Notes under the pieces: generated by a model
Database searches by the model: none
Told to the model about the DNA's origin: nothing
The model's input: the letters and a program-made list of their open reading frames with translations, nothing else
NCBI GenBank assembly: GCA_016789005.1
Contig: JAEURA010000108.1
Coordinates: 1 to 42,900, forward strand
DNA from: Anaerolineae bacterium
GTDB lineage: Bacteria; Chloroflexota; Anaerolineae; Aggregatilineales; Phototrophicaceae
Direction of reading: 5' to 3'
Length of the DNA: 42,900 bases
Made by a program: the position numbers and the translations under genes
Part shown: positions 7,786 to 16,038 of the stretch, one piece after another
Numbering within the stretch: position 1 is the first letter of the stretch
Layout of the letters: every line of letters starts with the position of its first letter

Positions 7786-7842
7786 GCACTTTCGTGATTC
7801 ACTGAATCTTGGTTGTTTTCACCGGGCGGATGATCCAACGGG

Positions 7843-7900
7843 TCACCCCTACACCCGATACCTTGTAGGAGCGAGCCGGCGGCTCGCCCGAAAAGACACG
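7843..7900. repeat. R1 palindromic element, short copy
   Basis: CCCCTACACCC...TTGTAGGAGC followed by GCGAGCCGGCGGCTCGC, preceded by a CAACGGGTCACC half of the second palindrome. The order is inverted relative to the 25-kb copy. It ends 10 bp before the stop codon of the RidA-family gene. Confidence 0.6.
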
Positions 7901-7910
7901 AGACCTCACA

Positions 7911-8291
7911 TTAACCGATCTCGGCAATCGCCTCGATCTCGACCAGCAAGCCGAGCGGCAGCCCTGCCGCCTGAATGGTCGTGCGGGCGGGCGGCGCGGA
8001 CGGGAAGAACTCGGCATAGACGCCGTTCATCCGCCCGAAATCGTTGATGTCCGCCAGGTAGACGGTCGTCTTGACCACGCGGTCCATCGACGTGCCGGCG
8101 GCTTGCAGGATCGCCTGGATGTTTTCGAGGCACTGGCGGGTCTGCCCTTCGACGCCCTCGACGACTGTCTTGGTCCCGGGGATCACGCCGCCCTGACCGG
8201 CGGTGAAGACCAGATTGCCGGTGACGATCCCCTGGGAATAGGGTCCAATGGCTGACGGGGCGCGGTCGGTGGCAACAGTTTTGCGGGTCAT
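7911..8291 (-). CDS. RidA/YjgF/YER057c/UK114 family deaminase
   Basis: Small trimeric enzyme family that hydrolyses reactive enamine/imine intermediates released by PLP enzymes, protecting other PLP enzymes. The 126 residues show APSAIGPYSQGIVTGNLVFTAGQ at the N-terminus, QTRQCLENIQAILQAAG in the middle, VKTTVYLADINDFGRMNGVYAEFF, and the end PARTTIQAAGLPLGLLVEIEAIA, where the Arg of PARTT is the substrate-binding arginine of active RidA proteins. The start at 8291 has a strong GAGGAGG box nine bases upstream. An alternative is a paralogue specialised for another imine, since family members differ little in sequence. Confidence 0.93.
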   Translation of the reverse strand: MTRKTVATDRAPSAIGPYSQGIVTGNLVFTAGQGGVIPGTKTVVEGVEGQTRQCLENIQAILQAAGTSMDRVVKTTVYLADINDFGRMNGVYAEFFPSAPPARTTIQAAGLPLGLLVEIEAIAEIG

Positions 8292-8375
8292 GGCGGAATG
8301 CCTCCTCAGAACACAAACATGCTACAATTGACCCCTAGTATACTGGTGACTGACCGGTTCTAGAATGACCAGACG

Positions 8376-8597
8376 ATGCGAAAACTGACGAGCCTTGGCA
8401 TGGGGTTCCTGATCGGCGCGGTGATCGGCGCGGCGCTGGTGTTCGTCTTCGCGCCGGCGACCGGCGAAAAGATGCGCCATGCCCTGCGCGACGGCGTCCG
8501 CGAGACGATGGATGAAGCGCGCAGCGCCGCGCGCAAACGCGAGATGGAGCTGACAGAGGCGCTGCACCAGCGCCAGAAGCGCCCCGCCGCCCACTGA
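8376..8597 (+). CDS. YtxH-like small membrane protein
   Basis: A 73-residue protein with one N-terminal hydrophobic helix, GMGFLIGAVIGAALVFVFAP (about 8-27), followed by TGEKMRHALRDGVRETMDEARSAARKRE, an amphipathic charged helix. The pattern G-x-x-x-G helix, then FAPxTGEKxR, is the hallmark of the YtxH family (general-stress or gas-vesicle-associated small proteins of unknown mechanism). Likely anchored in the cytoplasmic membrane with the charged helix inside. It is transcribed divergently from the RidA-family gene, with 84 bp between the start codons. The end of the coding region forms part of a GC-rich hairpin shared with the convergent neighbour. Confidence 0.75.
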   Translation: MRKLTSLGMGFLIGAVIGAALVFVFAPATGEKMRHALRDGVRETMDEARSAARKREMELTEALHQRQKRPAAH

Positions 8598-8610
8598 GCG
8601 CGCGGCGGGG
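8582..8610. terminator. Hairpin between convergent genes
   Basis: CCCCGCCGC (8582-8590) and GCGGCGGGG (8602-8610) form a perfect 9-bp stem with an 11-nt loop that spans the stop codon of the YtxH-like gene. No T-tract follows on either strand. It sits between two convergent genes 36 bp apart, so it may mark both transcript ends. Confidence 0.45.
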
Positions 8611-8633
8611 TCCTGACTTACTTCACGCCCGCC

Positions 8634-9155
8634 CTACCAGGTGACGTCGTAGATGCAGGTTTCGGCGTCGGCGCTGCATGGGGCGTTGTCCCGATAGGCG
8701 ACGACGGCGTGCGGTTCAAAGCGCGTAGACATCCCCCAGATGATCCCGTACATCATGTCATGCGGATACGGATTGTGTACCGTGACCTCGATGTGGTTGG
8801 GCGCGACGACCTTCGAGGCGATGTAACCGGGACAATTCCGGTTGTTCGCCTTGTAAATCTCCGATTCCCGCAGCAGCACCGATTCCAGCGAATCGATCCC
8901 CTGCGGCAGCGGTATGCTGCGCGAAATCTCCTTGGCGATGGCGATGAAGTCGAACACTGAATTCATGTCCGCCTGTGCGATCTCGCGCAGGACGTCCAGC
9001 CAGCGCTGCTGACGATACCAGCCGTCGGGCTGAATATCGACGAGCTGATGCTCCTTCAAAAGATCATCAACACGTTCTCCCATAGCGCGTTTCATGCCCA
9101 GGATGGCGCGCCCGCGAACCTCTGCCTGTGGATTGAATGCGATGTACTCCGTCAT
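8634..9155 (-). CDS. Conserved-looking protein of unknown function, 173 aa
   Basis: I do not recognise the family with confidence. The N-terminal half is helical (RGRAILGMKRAMGERVDDLLKEH, WLDVLREIAQADMNSVFDFIAIAKEI). The C-terminal half looks like beta-strands ending in ETCIYDVTW. The combination of an N-terminal helical part and a final C.Y.V.W strand is reminiscent of HNOB/V4R-like sensor domains or of the myxobacterial TIGR02265 (DUF2378) family, with two late cysteines (APCSADAETCIY) that might bind a ligand or form a disulfide. No signal peptide or membrane segment. Base composition is a little less GC-rich than its neighbours. The ATG at 9155 is the first start of the open frame. It sits alone between two minus-strand units. 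Confidence 0.6.
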   Translation of the reverse strand: MTEYIAFNPQAEVRGRAILGMKRAMGERVDDLLKEHQLVDIQPDGWYRQQRWLDVLREIAQADMNSVFDFIAIAKEISRSIPLPQGIDSLESVLLRESEIYKANNRNCPGYIASKVVAPNHIEVTVHNPYPHDMMYGIIWGMSTRFEPHAVVAYRDNAPCSADAETCIYDVTW

Positions 9156-9219
9156 GTTCTGCCCTCAAATGACTCGGCGATGATGGGCTATGCGGCTGCT
9201 ATAGACCCCATAAATACAA

Positions 9220-10047
9220 TTATAAAGTCATCGCCTTGAAATCGCGAACCTGCTGGGTGATCGCCCGTTCGGTGGGCAGCCGCTCGATGCTGGATGCGCC
9301 GAAGAAGCCGTCGATCCCCGGCATGCGCCGCATCGCCTCGGCGACCGTGCTCGGCTCGTCGAAGGGTCCGCCGTGACAGATGACGAAAATGTCCGGGCGG
9401 ATGCGCCGCCCCGCCTCCATGATGCGCAGCGTCACGTCGATGGCTTCGTCGAGCGTCATGGCGACGCCCGCGCCGATGCTGCCGGACGTGGTCAAGCCGA
9501 CATGCGCCACCAGCTGATCGGCGCCCGCCTCGGTCATGGCGACGGCTTCGTCTTCGGTGAAAACGTACGGCGAGGTGAACAGGTCCATCGCGTGCGCCAG
9601 CGCGATCATGGCGACCTCTTTGTCGTAGCCCATGCCGGTCGCTTCCAGGTTGGCGCGGAATCTGCCGTCGATCAAGCCGACGGTCGGGAAGTTCTGCACG
9701 CCGGAAAATCCCGCCTCTTTGACCTGTTTGAGGAAGACCGGCATGAGCCGAAACGGGTCGGTCCCGCAGACCCCGGCGAGCACCGGCACATCCTTGACGA
9801 CGGGCAGCACCTCCCCGCCCATCTCCATGACGATGGCGTTGGCGTCGCCATAGGGCAGGTAGCCCGCCAGCGAGCCGCGCCCCGCCATGCGGTAGCGTCC
9901 GCTGTTGTAGATGATGATCATGTCCGCCCCGCCCGCCTCGGCGAGTTTGGCAGAGATGCCGGTCCCCGCGCCGGTTCCGACGATGGGCTTGCGGGCGGCG
10001 CGCTGAGCGGTGAGCCGGCGCAGCATTTCCTGACGTGACACAGCCAT
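9220..10047 (-). CDS. Phosphoenolpyruvate hydrolase family TIM-barrel protein
   Basis: The 275-residue protein matches the PEP-hydrolase / TIM-barrel signal-transduction family: KPIVGTGAGTGISAKLAEAGGADMIIIYNSGRYRMAGRGSL near the N-terminus, VLAGVCGTDPF, GFSGVQNFPTVGLIDG, LVAHVGLTTSGSIGA and FVICHGGPFDEP. Family members are (beta/alpha)8 barrels; the biochemical activity is poorly defined. The gene starts 7 bp after the stop of the UPF0261 gene upstream, so the two form an operon. In plants the tomato Tm-1 resistance protein is a fusion of these same two domain types, which supports a joint function. No evidence in the sequence points to the substrate. Confidence 0.87.
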   Translation of the reverse strand: MAVSRQEMLRRLTAQRAARKPIVGTGAGTGISAKLAEAGGADMIIIYNSGRYRMAGRGSLAGYLPYGDANAIVMEMGGEVLPVVKDVPVLAGVCGTDPFRLMPVFLKQVKEAGFSGVQNFPTVGLIDGRFRANLEATGMGYDKEVAMIALAHAMDLFTSPYVFTEDEAVAMTEAGADQLVAHVGLTTSGSIGAGVAMTLDEAIDVTLRIMEAGRRIRPDIFVICHGGPFDEPSTVAEAMRRMPGIDGFFGASSIERLPTERAITQQVRDFKAMTL

Positions 10048-10054
10048 GATAGGT

Positions 10055-11266
10055 TCAGCTCCTGAGTAGTTCGAGTAACGTTTCGGCGCATTTGCCGGAA
10101 AAGGCAGGATCGTTGATGTTGGCGTCCACCTCGATCAGCGGGATGCCGGGCTTGAGGTCCGCGCGGATGGCGTCGAAGCAGGCGGCGTCGGCAGCCGGGT
10201 CCCAGAACGCCCCGCCGGCGCTGTCCAGCATCGACACGCCGCGCAGGGGCAGCAGCACGGCGACCGGTCCGGTCGAGGCGTTGGCGGCGGCGGCGATCAT
10301 CGCCCCCATGCGGGCGTTCTCAGCGACATCGGTGCGCAGCAGGGTGATGTTCGGGTTCCACTGGTAAAGCGTACGCCCCCGGTATTTTTCCGGCACGGTC
10401 TCGATGCCGCCGAAATTCGCCATATCGACGCAGCCGGGCGCGAGGAGGGTCGGAATGCCGGCGCGCGCCGCCGCCATCATCCGGTCGGGTCCGGCATCCA
10501 GCACACCGCCGCACACCTGATCGGCGATCTCGGTGGTGGTCAGGTCGAAGCAGCCCGTCACGTAGCCGTCGGCGATCAGGCTTTCCATCGTGCGCCCTCC
10601 GACGCCCGTCGCGTGGAACACCAGCACCTCATAGCCCGCCGCCTCGAAGATGCCGCGCGCGTGACCGACCGCCGTCGTGGTGTTGCCGAACATCGACGCC
10701 GTGAGGATCGGCTTGTCGGCGGCGGCGGGCGGCGCTTCGACCTGCACCATGCCCAGGATCGCCCCGGCGGCATTGGCGTAGATGCGGCGGCTGATGCGGT
10801 TCAGCCCGGCGACATCAACAATCGAGGGCATGAAGGTGATGTCCTTCAGCCCGGCGTACTCGTGTACGTCGCCGCCCGCCAGCGTCGAGACCATCACCTT
10901 GGGGACGCCGACCGGCAGCGCCCGCATGGCGGCGGTGGCGATGGAGGTTCCGCCGCCGCCGCCCATGCCGAGGATGCCGTCGAGCCGTCCCTCGTCATAG
11001 AGCCGCCGTACGACGACCGCTAGCCCGTCGGACATGGCGCGCATGGCGAGGTCTTTGTGATCGCCGTCGGCAAGCTGGGCGAGATTCGCGCCGCCCGCCC
11101 CGGCGACTTCGGCGCGGGCGACATCGGGCGGAAACGCCGGTTCGCCCATGACGCCGAAATCGACGACCACCGTCCGCGCGCCGCCGCGCTCGATCAGCGC
11201 CTTGACGTAGGCGAAATCCTCGCCCTTGGTATCGAGCGCGCCAACCATGACAACCGTTTTGGGCAT
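10055..11266 (-). CDS. Tm-1-like ATP-binding domain protein (UPF0261)
   Basis: A 403-residue member of UPF0261, homologous to the N-terminal domain of tomato Tm-1. Seen: VVMVGALDTKGEDFAYVKALIERGG at the start (a nucleotide-binding strand-loop), a glycine-rich ILGMGGGGGTSIATAAM loop around residue 105, GVPKVMVSTLAGGDVHEYAG, and GAILGMVQ. The C-terminal part has PEKYRGRTLYQWNPNITLLRTDV and VLLPLRGVSMLD, both strongly characteristic. The ATG at 11266 has AAGGAG eight bases upstream. It is first in a two-gene operon with the PEP-hydrolase family gene. In bacteria the pair is widespread in catabolic or unknown loci; the reaction is not established. Confidence 0.9.
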   Translation of the reverse strand: MPKTVVMVGALDTKGEDFAYVKALIERGGARTVVVDFGVMGEPAFPPDVARAEVAGAGGANLAQLADGDHKDLAMRAMSDGLAVVVRRLYDEGRLDGILGMGGGGGTSIATAAMRALPVGVPKVMVSTLAGGDVHEYAGLKDITFMPSIVDVAGLNRISRRIYANAAGAILGMVQVEAPPAAADKPILTASMFGNTTTAVGHARGIFEAAGYEVLVFHATGVGGRTMESLIADGYVTGCFDLTTTEIADQVCGGVLDAGPDRMMAAARAGIPTLLAPGCVDMANFGGIETVPEKYRGRTLYQWNPNITLLRTDVAENARMGAMIAAAANASTGPVAVLLPLRGVSMLDSAGGAFWDPAADAACFDAIRADLKPGIPLIEVDANINDPAFSGKCAETLLELLRS

Positions 11267-11388
11267 GACAGATGCTCCTTACAAATAAGCGGGGTCATTT
11301 TGCGCAGAACATAACGCAAAGCGGCGGGAGACGGCAAGAGCCAGCGCCTTTGGGACACATTCTAACCAACTTCCTACTTCCAGACCTC

Positions 11389-11418
11389 TTGATTAGAACA
11401 TGCGTCCTGTTTTATAGT
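11389..11418 (+). promoter_or_regulatory. Promoter with LexA-like operator upstream of the LexA-HTH gene
   Basis: A -35-like TTGATT (11389-11394) and a -10-like TATAGT (11413-11418) are 18 bp apart. Inside the spacer lies TTAGAACATGCGTCCT (11393-11408), which fits GAAC-N4-GTTC, the Gram-positive type LexA box, with one mismatch. The position would let a bound repressor block RNA polymerase, suggesting autoregulation of the downstream HTH gene. Similar sites occur at 37611 and 42026. Confidence 0.5.
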
Positions 11419-11462
11419 GAGGGTCGTTATAGAATTGTTACAGGAGATAGGGACAGAACACC

Positions 11463-11912
11463 ATGACACGGCAGCAGACACCGGCGCTGAGCGAGCGGCT
11501 CATCGCCTTTATCGCTCGCTACGAGCGCGAACAGGGCAGCCCGCCGACCCTGCGCGAGATCGCCGAAGCGGCGGGGGTTTCGCACACCACCGTCCTGCTG
11601 TGGCTGAAGCGGTTGGTCAAGGCGGGGCGGCTGACGCAAAACGGACAGGGCGGGCGCATCTACAGCGCGCTGGGGGTGACGCCCGGCGATATGGATGCCG
11701 AATCGAGCGCGGCGATGCAGGTGCTTCGGGCGGCGCAGCGGCTCCCCGGCGAGATCACCAGCGAGGCGCTGGTCGAGGCGACCGGCTTGCCGCTGGCGCG
11801 GGTGCGCGATTCGCTGGAGACGCTGCGCGAACTGGGCTTCATCGAGACGGTCAATCACCGCTTCATCGAAGGCAAACACCAGTTCATCTACGCGGTTAAA
11901 GGGGAGGTCTAA
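11463..11912 (+). CDS. LexA-type winged-helix DNA-binding protein without peptidase domain
   Basis: 149 residues. The N-terminal 60 match the LexA DNA-binding domain: LIAFIARYEREQGSPPTLREIAEAAGVSHTTVLLWLKRLVKAG, with the helix-turn-helix at about residues 29-55. The LexA S24 self-cleaving peptidase domain (Ala-Gly cleavage site, Ser/Lys dyad) is absent. Instead the second half reads as another small helical winged-helix-like unit (LPGEITSEALVEATGLPLARVRDSLETLRELGFIE), so the protein may have two wHTH domains. It could compete with LexA or serve as an independent repressor. The ATG at 11463 fits the family start. The upstream promoter contains a LexA-box-like site. A second LexA-HTH-only protein lies at the right end of the window. 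Confidence 0.8.
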   Translation: MTRQQTPALSERLIAFIARYEREQGSPPTLREIAEAAGVSHTTVLLWLKRLVKAGRLTQNGQGGRIYSALGVTPGDMDAESSAAMQVLRAAQRLPGEITSEALVEATGLPLARVRDSLETLRELGFIETVNHRFIEGKHQFIYAVKGEV

Positions 11913-11917
11913 AGTGG

Positions 11918-12025
11918 AATCTCGAAAGCGATCCACAAGCGGACGACCCGCCGGGTCGCCCCTACGAGTGATCGGCTGTAGGGGCTAGCCGCCGGCTAGC
12001 CCGCCCGTTGAAAAGATGCGCGACC
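11918..12025 (-). repeat. R1 palindromic element, inverted copy
   Basis: Read on the minus strand it has the same order as the 25-kb copy: TCGCGCATCTTTTCAACGGG, a GCTAGCCGGCGGCTAGC palindrome, CCCCTAC...GTAGGGG arms, GCGACCCGGCGGGTCGTCC and a CGCTTTCGAGATT tail. The first palindrome carries compensatory changes (GAGC to TAGC on both arms), evidence that the stem is what is kept. Confidence 0.75.
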
Positions 12026-12058
12026 CTACTTCAATCTTCACCGGCAGATCGAGGCGGA

Positions 12059-14845
12059 TCAGCCCGCCTTGATCTGCTCGGTCAGGGCGTCGATCTCCTG
12101 CTGGATCATCGTCACGTACTGCTCATTTCCGAGCGCGCGGAAGACCGCCTGACTCTCCTGGAAGTAGGTCCGCGCCTGCCGCAGCTCCCCCTGAAAATGA
12201 ACGTTAATCGCCAGGTTGGTCAGCGTGTTGGCTTCCCACAGCCGCGCGCCGATCTGCCGGGAGAGGTCGAGCGACTTCAGATAGTAGTCCGACGCCAGCG
12301 TGTACTCTTTCCTGAGGTGCGCGGCATTCCCCAGCCCGGTATACGCCAGGCTGAGACCGTCCAGGCTGCCAACCGTCTCGTAGAAGCCCAGGCTGGCTCG
12401 GTGCAGCGCCTCCGATTCCTCGGTCCTGCCCTCCATCTGCGTGATGGTCGCCAGCAGCGTCTGGCAGCGCGCCGTCAGGAAGTGATCGCCCAACCGGCGG
12501 ATGATCGCCGTCGCCTGTTCAGCGGCGGCGCGCGCCTGTTCCAGGTGGAAGGTCAGCGCTTCTCTCTGCGATTCGCCGACCTGGATGTCGTACTGCGCCT
12601 GCTGACCATAGGTGCTGCCGATGCGCATCAAACAGTGCGCCAAATCCCACTCGTCGCCGAGCGTCTGGCGGAGCGTCAGGCACTCCTGAAGGTGGGCGAT
12701 GGCTTCGGCGTAGGCTCCGCGCAGCCCTTTGGAATAGCCCATCGCCAGCAGGGCGCGGGCGATGCTGGCGCGGTGCGCCGAGGTCTCTTTCGACAGCAGA
12801 TCGAGACAGCGCGCGGCGCAGAACTCGGTCTGGTCGGTCTGTCCGATCCGCGACGACGCCAGCGCCAGGTGCGACAGCCACTCGCCGTAGAGGTCGGCGT
12901 TTTGCGCGTTAAGCGCGCTCTCGGCGCTCCTGAGCAGCGCCTCCGCCAGCCGCCAATCCGCCTTAAGATCGTGAAACAGGAAGAGGGCGGGCATCAGCGC
13001 CGCCAGGGTGCGCTGATCGCGGCTCTGTACGGCGGTGTCCCATGCTTGATGGAGATTATCCACATCGCGGGTGATCTCTTTGAGCAGCGCCTGCTGTTCC
13101 GCCGTCTTCAGGCGCGACACCCGCGCCTGAAGGAAGTGGGCGAAATATTCCAGATATGCCGTTCGCACCTGATCCATCTGACCGGATTCCGGCAGTTTTT
13201 CGAGCAGGTACTGCCGGATCATCTCATGCAGCGAGAAACGTCCTTCACCTTCGCGGCGCAGCAGCATCTTGTCCGCCAAGCCCAGCAGCGAGGACAGCGA
13301 CGCGCCGGCGACCGCCTGCGCCGCTTCGCGGGTGAAACCGGCGGCGAAGACCGAAAGCGCCATCAGCGCGCGCTGCTCCTGATCCGAAAACAGCCGCCAC
13401 GAGTAATCGAAGACGGCGCGCAGGCTGCGATGCCGTTCCTCGCCGTCATCGGTCGTCGCTTCCAGGGCGGTCAGGTTAGAGGCGATCTCGTCCGCCAGTT
13501 CCTCGCAGGTCAGCACGCGCGTCCACGCCGCCGCCAGCTCAATCGCCAGCGGCATACCGCCGACCATCCGGCAGATGCGCCGCACCGCCGCCGTCGATTC
13601 GGAGTCCGCCGGCAGATCGCTGCCGCGCACCCGCCGCGCCGTCTCCCAGAACAGGGTTTGCGACGACGCCGCGCCGTCGAGCGGCAAGCCGTAGATCGCC
13701 AGCGCCCACTCGCTGTGCAGGTTAAGCCGCTGGCGCGAGGTCACGATGATCTTGACCTCAGCCGCTGTGTGGATCACCTCGTTCAGGAAGTCATTCGCCG
13801 CGCCGCCGAGCTGTTCCAGATTATCCAGGACCAGCAGCAGATGTTTTTCGCGCAGATAATCGAGCAGCTGCTCGCGCGGCGTACCCAACTGAAGCAGGGG
13901 GAATTGCAGCGCATCCGCCAGCGCGCTCAGGAAGGTGCTCAGCGTCCGCGCCGGCGCGAGGTTGACCATCGCCGCGCCGTGCAGCATGCGCCGCGCCTGA
14001 CGCTGCGCCGCCCGCAGCGCCAGACGGGTCTTGCCGATCCCGCCCAAGCCGACCAGCGTGATCAGACGGCAGGTCGGGTCATCCAGCCGCCGCTGCAGGG
14101 CAGCCAGTTCTTCCTCCCGTCCGATCAACGGCGTCGCCTCCGCCGGCAGATTGCTCAGCCGCCGCGCCGAGCGGATTCGTTCGTACAGGCGGGTCGTCTC
14201 GGCTTCCGGTTCGACCCCCAGCGTCTCCCAGAGCACCGCCGCGCACGCCTGATACTGCTCCAGGGCGGCGCGGCGCTGACCGTCAATCGCCAGGGCGCGC
14301 ATCAGGTCGCGCTGGATGTCTTCCTGCAAGGGGTCCATCTCGATCAACCGGTTCAGCGTTGCGATGCCGGCGTCATCCCGCCCCTCTGACAGGTAGGCAT
14401 GCGCCTGTCGGCGCAGGGCGGTGCGCGCCAGCGCGTGCAGACGCTCCCGCTCGACGGTGAGCCATTGTTCGAAGGCGGGGGCATCCGACACGCTGAACCC
14501 CGCCAGCAGGTCGCCGCGATACAGCGCCGGGTCCTGGCTGGTCTCGAACGCCTCGACATCCAGCCAGTAGGGCTGGTCGAAATTGAAGGCGACGCTTTGA
14601 CGAGTGATGTCCAGATAGGGTCCAAGCAGCCTCTTGAGGTTGGCGATGGCTTGGCGAAGGTTGGCGGCGGCGTCTTCATCGAGCATGTCGCCCCAGAACA
14701 TCGCCGCCAGGCTGGATCGCAGGTGAGACTGTCGGTTGAGCGCCAGGATGCACAGCAGCGCCTGCGCCTTGGCGCTGTTGAAGCCGGTCACCGGCGCGCC
14801 GTTCAGCCTGATGCGCAAGCCGCCGAGCAGCTCGATATGCAGCAT
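12059..14845 (-). CDS. SARP/AfsR-type transcriptional regulator: BTAD + NB-ARC-like NTPase + TPR
   Basis: 928-residue one-component regulator. The N-terminus MLHIELLGGLRIRLNG is the OmpR-like winged-helix domain typical of SARP proteins (1-90), followed by a bacterial transcriptional activation (BTAD) domain to about 235. A STAND/NB-ARC NTPase follows: Walker A GLGGIGKT near 270, Walker B LLLVLDNLEQL, and a TSR sensor (IIVTSRQRL). The last 350 residues are TPR-like helices (ALTFHLEQARAAAEQATAIIRRLGD; GNAAHLRKEYTLASDYYLKSLDL). Such proteins bind a ligand or protein through the TPRs and switch on nearby genes by ATP-driven oligomerisation. I chose ATG 14845, which has GGGAGGGG just upstream; a TTG six codons earlier is in frame. 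Its target is unknown; the next gene on the same strand is Uma2 copy 3, divergence from others gives no clue. Confidence 0.93.
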   Translation of the reverse strand: MLHIELLGGLRIRLNGAPVTGFNSAKAQALLCILALNRQSHLRSSLAAMFWGDMLDEDAAANLRQAIANLKRLLGPYLDITRQSVAFNFDQPYWLDVEAFETSQDPALYRGDLLAGFSVSDAPAFEQWLTVERERLHALARTALRRQAHAYLSEGRDDAGIATLNRLIEMDPLQEDIQRDLMRALAIDGQRRAALEQYQACAAVLWETLGVEPEAETTRLYERIRSARRLSNLPAEATPLIGREEELAALQRRLDDPTCRLITLVGLGGIGKTRLALRAAQRQARRMLHGAAMVNLAPARTLSTFLSALADALQFPLLQLGTPREQLLDYLREKHLLLVLDNLEQLGGAANDFLNEVIHTAAEVKIIVTSRQRLNLHSEWALAIYGLPLDGAASSQTLFWETARRVRGSDLPADSESTAAVRRICRMVGGMPLAIELAAAWTRVLTCEELADEIASNLTALEATTDDGEERHRSLRAVFDYSWRLFSDQEQRALMALSVFAAGFTREAAQAVAGASLSSLLGLADKMLLRREGEGRFSLHEMIRQYLLEKLPESGQMDQVRTAYLEYFAHFLQARVSRLKTAEQQALLKEITRDVDNLHQAWDTAVQSRDQRTLAALMPALFLFHDLKADWRLAEALLRSAESALNAQNADLYGEWLSHLALASSRIGQTDQTEFCAARCLDLLSKETSAHRASIARALLAMGYSKGLRGAYAEAIAHLQECLTLRQTLGDEWDLAHCLMRIGSTYGQQAQYDIQVGESQREALTFHLEQARAAAEQATAIIRRLGDHFLTARCQTLLATITQMEGRTEESEALHRASLGFYETVGSLDGLSLAYTGLGNAAHLRKEYTLASDYYLKSLDLSRQIGARLWEANTLTNLAINVHFQGELRQARTYFQESQAVFRALGNEQYVTMIQQEIDALTEQIKAG

Positions 14846-14953
14846 CCCACCCCTCCCCAGCAAGTCACGACTCTCGACTGTATTGTGCCACCATCTGTGT
14901 ATGGGGCGAATCCAGCGGAGCGTGCGGCGGGGTAGTCTGTGGGACGGGTGAGG

Positions 14954-15499
14954 TTATGCCGCGAAGATGTCGCGCACGGGCAGGGTGAAACCGGGCAGAA
15001 TTTCGCCGCCGTCGAGGACGCTGTTGAGGTCCAGTTCGACCACGTCGTCATCGGGGGTGTAAATTTCGACGCGCCGCGCTTCCGGGAAGATCAGCCAGAC
15101 CATGCGCGCGCCGAAGCGCAGGTAGTCTTCCGCTTTGCGGCGCAGCTCGCGCTTGCTGTCGGTCGGCGAAAGCACTTCGACGGCGAGATCGGGCGCGCCG
15201 CGCACTTCGCGCATGGGAGGCTCGGCGAGCCGCTCCTTCGAAATGTAGCCGACATCCGGCATGAACTCGTGATCCGGGGAGAGGATATAGCTTCCGTCTG
15301 CGCCGGTCACGTAGCCATAAGGATCAGCCCAATTACCGATGAAGCGACCAACGCGCATAGCAATTCTTGAAGGGATAAAGCTCGCCACTTTTTCAACCAC
15401 CTCCCCGTCGATGAGTTCAAAGAGCCGATCCCGGTTTTCGGGGCGTTGGCTGAAAGCGTGGAACGCTTCCAGGGTGTAGCGCTGCTCGCGGATGACCAT
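14954..15499 (-). CDS. Uma2 family restriction endonuclease-like protein, copy 3
   Basis: 181 residues, Uma2/DUF820 fold, distant from the tandem pair at 4-6 kb. Seen: RYTLEAFHAFSQRPENRDRLFELIDGEVVEK (family opening), HEFMPDVGYIS (PD motif), GAPDLAVEVLSPTDSKRELRRKAEDYLRFGARMVWLI (E-V-LSPTD, K..DYL and the hydrophobic strand) and a final GGEILPGFTLPVRDIFA, the typical tail of this subfamily. All putative PD-(D/E)XK residues are present. The start at 15499 has AGGAG nine bases upstream, and TACAAT lies a further 28 bp upstream as a plausible -10 box. Cellular role unknown. Confidence 0.9.
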   Translation of the reverse strand: MVIREQRYTLEAFHAFSQRPENRDRLFELIDGEVVEKVASFIPSRIAMRVGRFIGNWADPYGYVTGADGSYILSPDHEFMPDVGYISKERLAEPPMREVRGAPDLAVEVLSPTDSKRELRRKAEDYLRFGARMVWLIFPEARRVEIYTPDDDVVELDLNSVLDGGEILPGFTLPVRDIFAA

Positions 15500-15643
15500 C
15501 CAGGGTTCTCCTGCTCACGATCCATGCTCATTGTACACTGGAATTGGCAGCGGCACGGCATTCTCATCCGCGCTGCTTCCCTGTAGAATATGAACTTATG
15601 AGCTAAATCATCTTCCGGCGATCAGCAAAAGGATGGAGCGGCG

Positions 15644-16024
15644 ATGGCGATGAACGAGGGCAAATTCAGCACGATTGACGAGTACATCGCCACCTTTCCG
15701 GGCGATGTCCAGGCGATTCTGCAAAAGATGCGGCAGATCATTCACGAGGCGGCGCCGGAAGCCGAAGAGGCGATCAGCTATCAGATGCCGACCTTCCGGC
15801 AGAACGGCAATCTGGTGCATTTCGCGGCGTTCAAGAATCATATCGGCTTCTATCCTGCCCCTTCGGGAATCGAAGCCTTCGCCGAGGAGATTGCGCCGTA
15901 TTTCGGCGGCAAGGGATCGCTTCAGTTTCCCAAAGACAAGCCGATCCCCTACGATCTGGTCCGCCGGATCGTGCGCTACCGCGTGGAAGAAAACCAGGCG
16001 AAGCGGAAGCAGAAGAAGGGCTGA
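15644..16024 (+). CDS. DUF1801 (YdhG/YjdI-like) family protein
   Basis: 126 residues. Family features: FSTIDEYIATFPGDVQAILQKMRQIIHEAAPEAEEAISYQMPTF, HFAAFKNHIGFYPAPSGIEAF and GKGSLQFPKDKPIPYDLVRRIVRYRVEE. DUF1801 proteins adopt a frataxin-like alpha/beta fold; B. subtilis YdhG (Fra) is an iron chaperone of this family, but many members have no assigned role. The ATG at 15644 has GGAG six bases upstream; a second ATG two codons later is possible. The C-terminus is basic (NQAKRKQKKG). Convergent neighbours are absent; a cluster of R2 repeats follows. Confidence 0.9.
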   Translation: MAMNEGKFSTIDEYIATFPGDVQAILQKMRQIIHEAAPEAEEAISYQMPTFRQNGNLVHFAAFKNHIGFYPAPSGIEAFAEEIAPYFGGKGSLQFPKDKPIPYDLVRRIVRYRVEENQAKRKQKKG

Positions 16025-16038
16025 TCGCCGCCAAATAC

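Noticed and set aside
8328..8370. Promoter pair TTGACC ... TAGAAT before the YtxH-like gene
   Set aside because: The boxes are 27 bp apart and the intervening TATACT is too near; no confident promoter call.
12008..14389. 793-codon plus-strand open frame opposite the BTAD regulator
   Set aside because: Antisense shadow of a gene with clear domains; Arg/Gln-rich, no motif.
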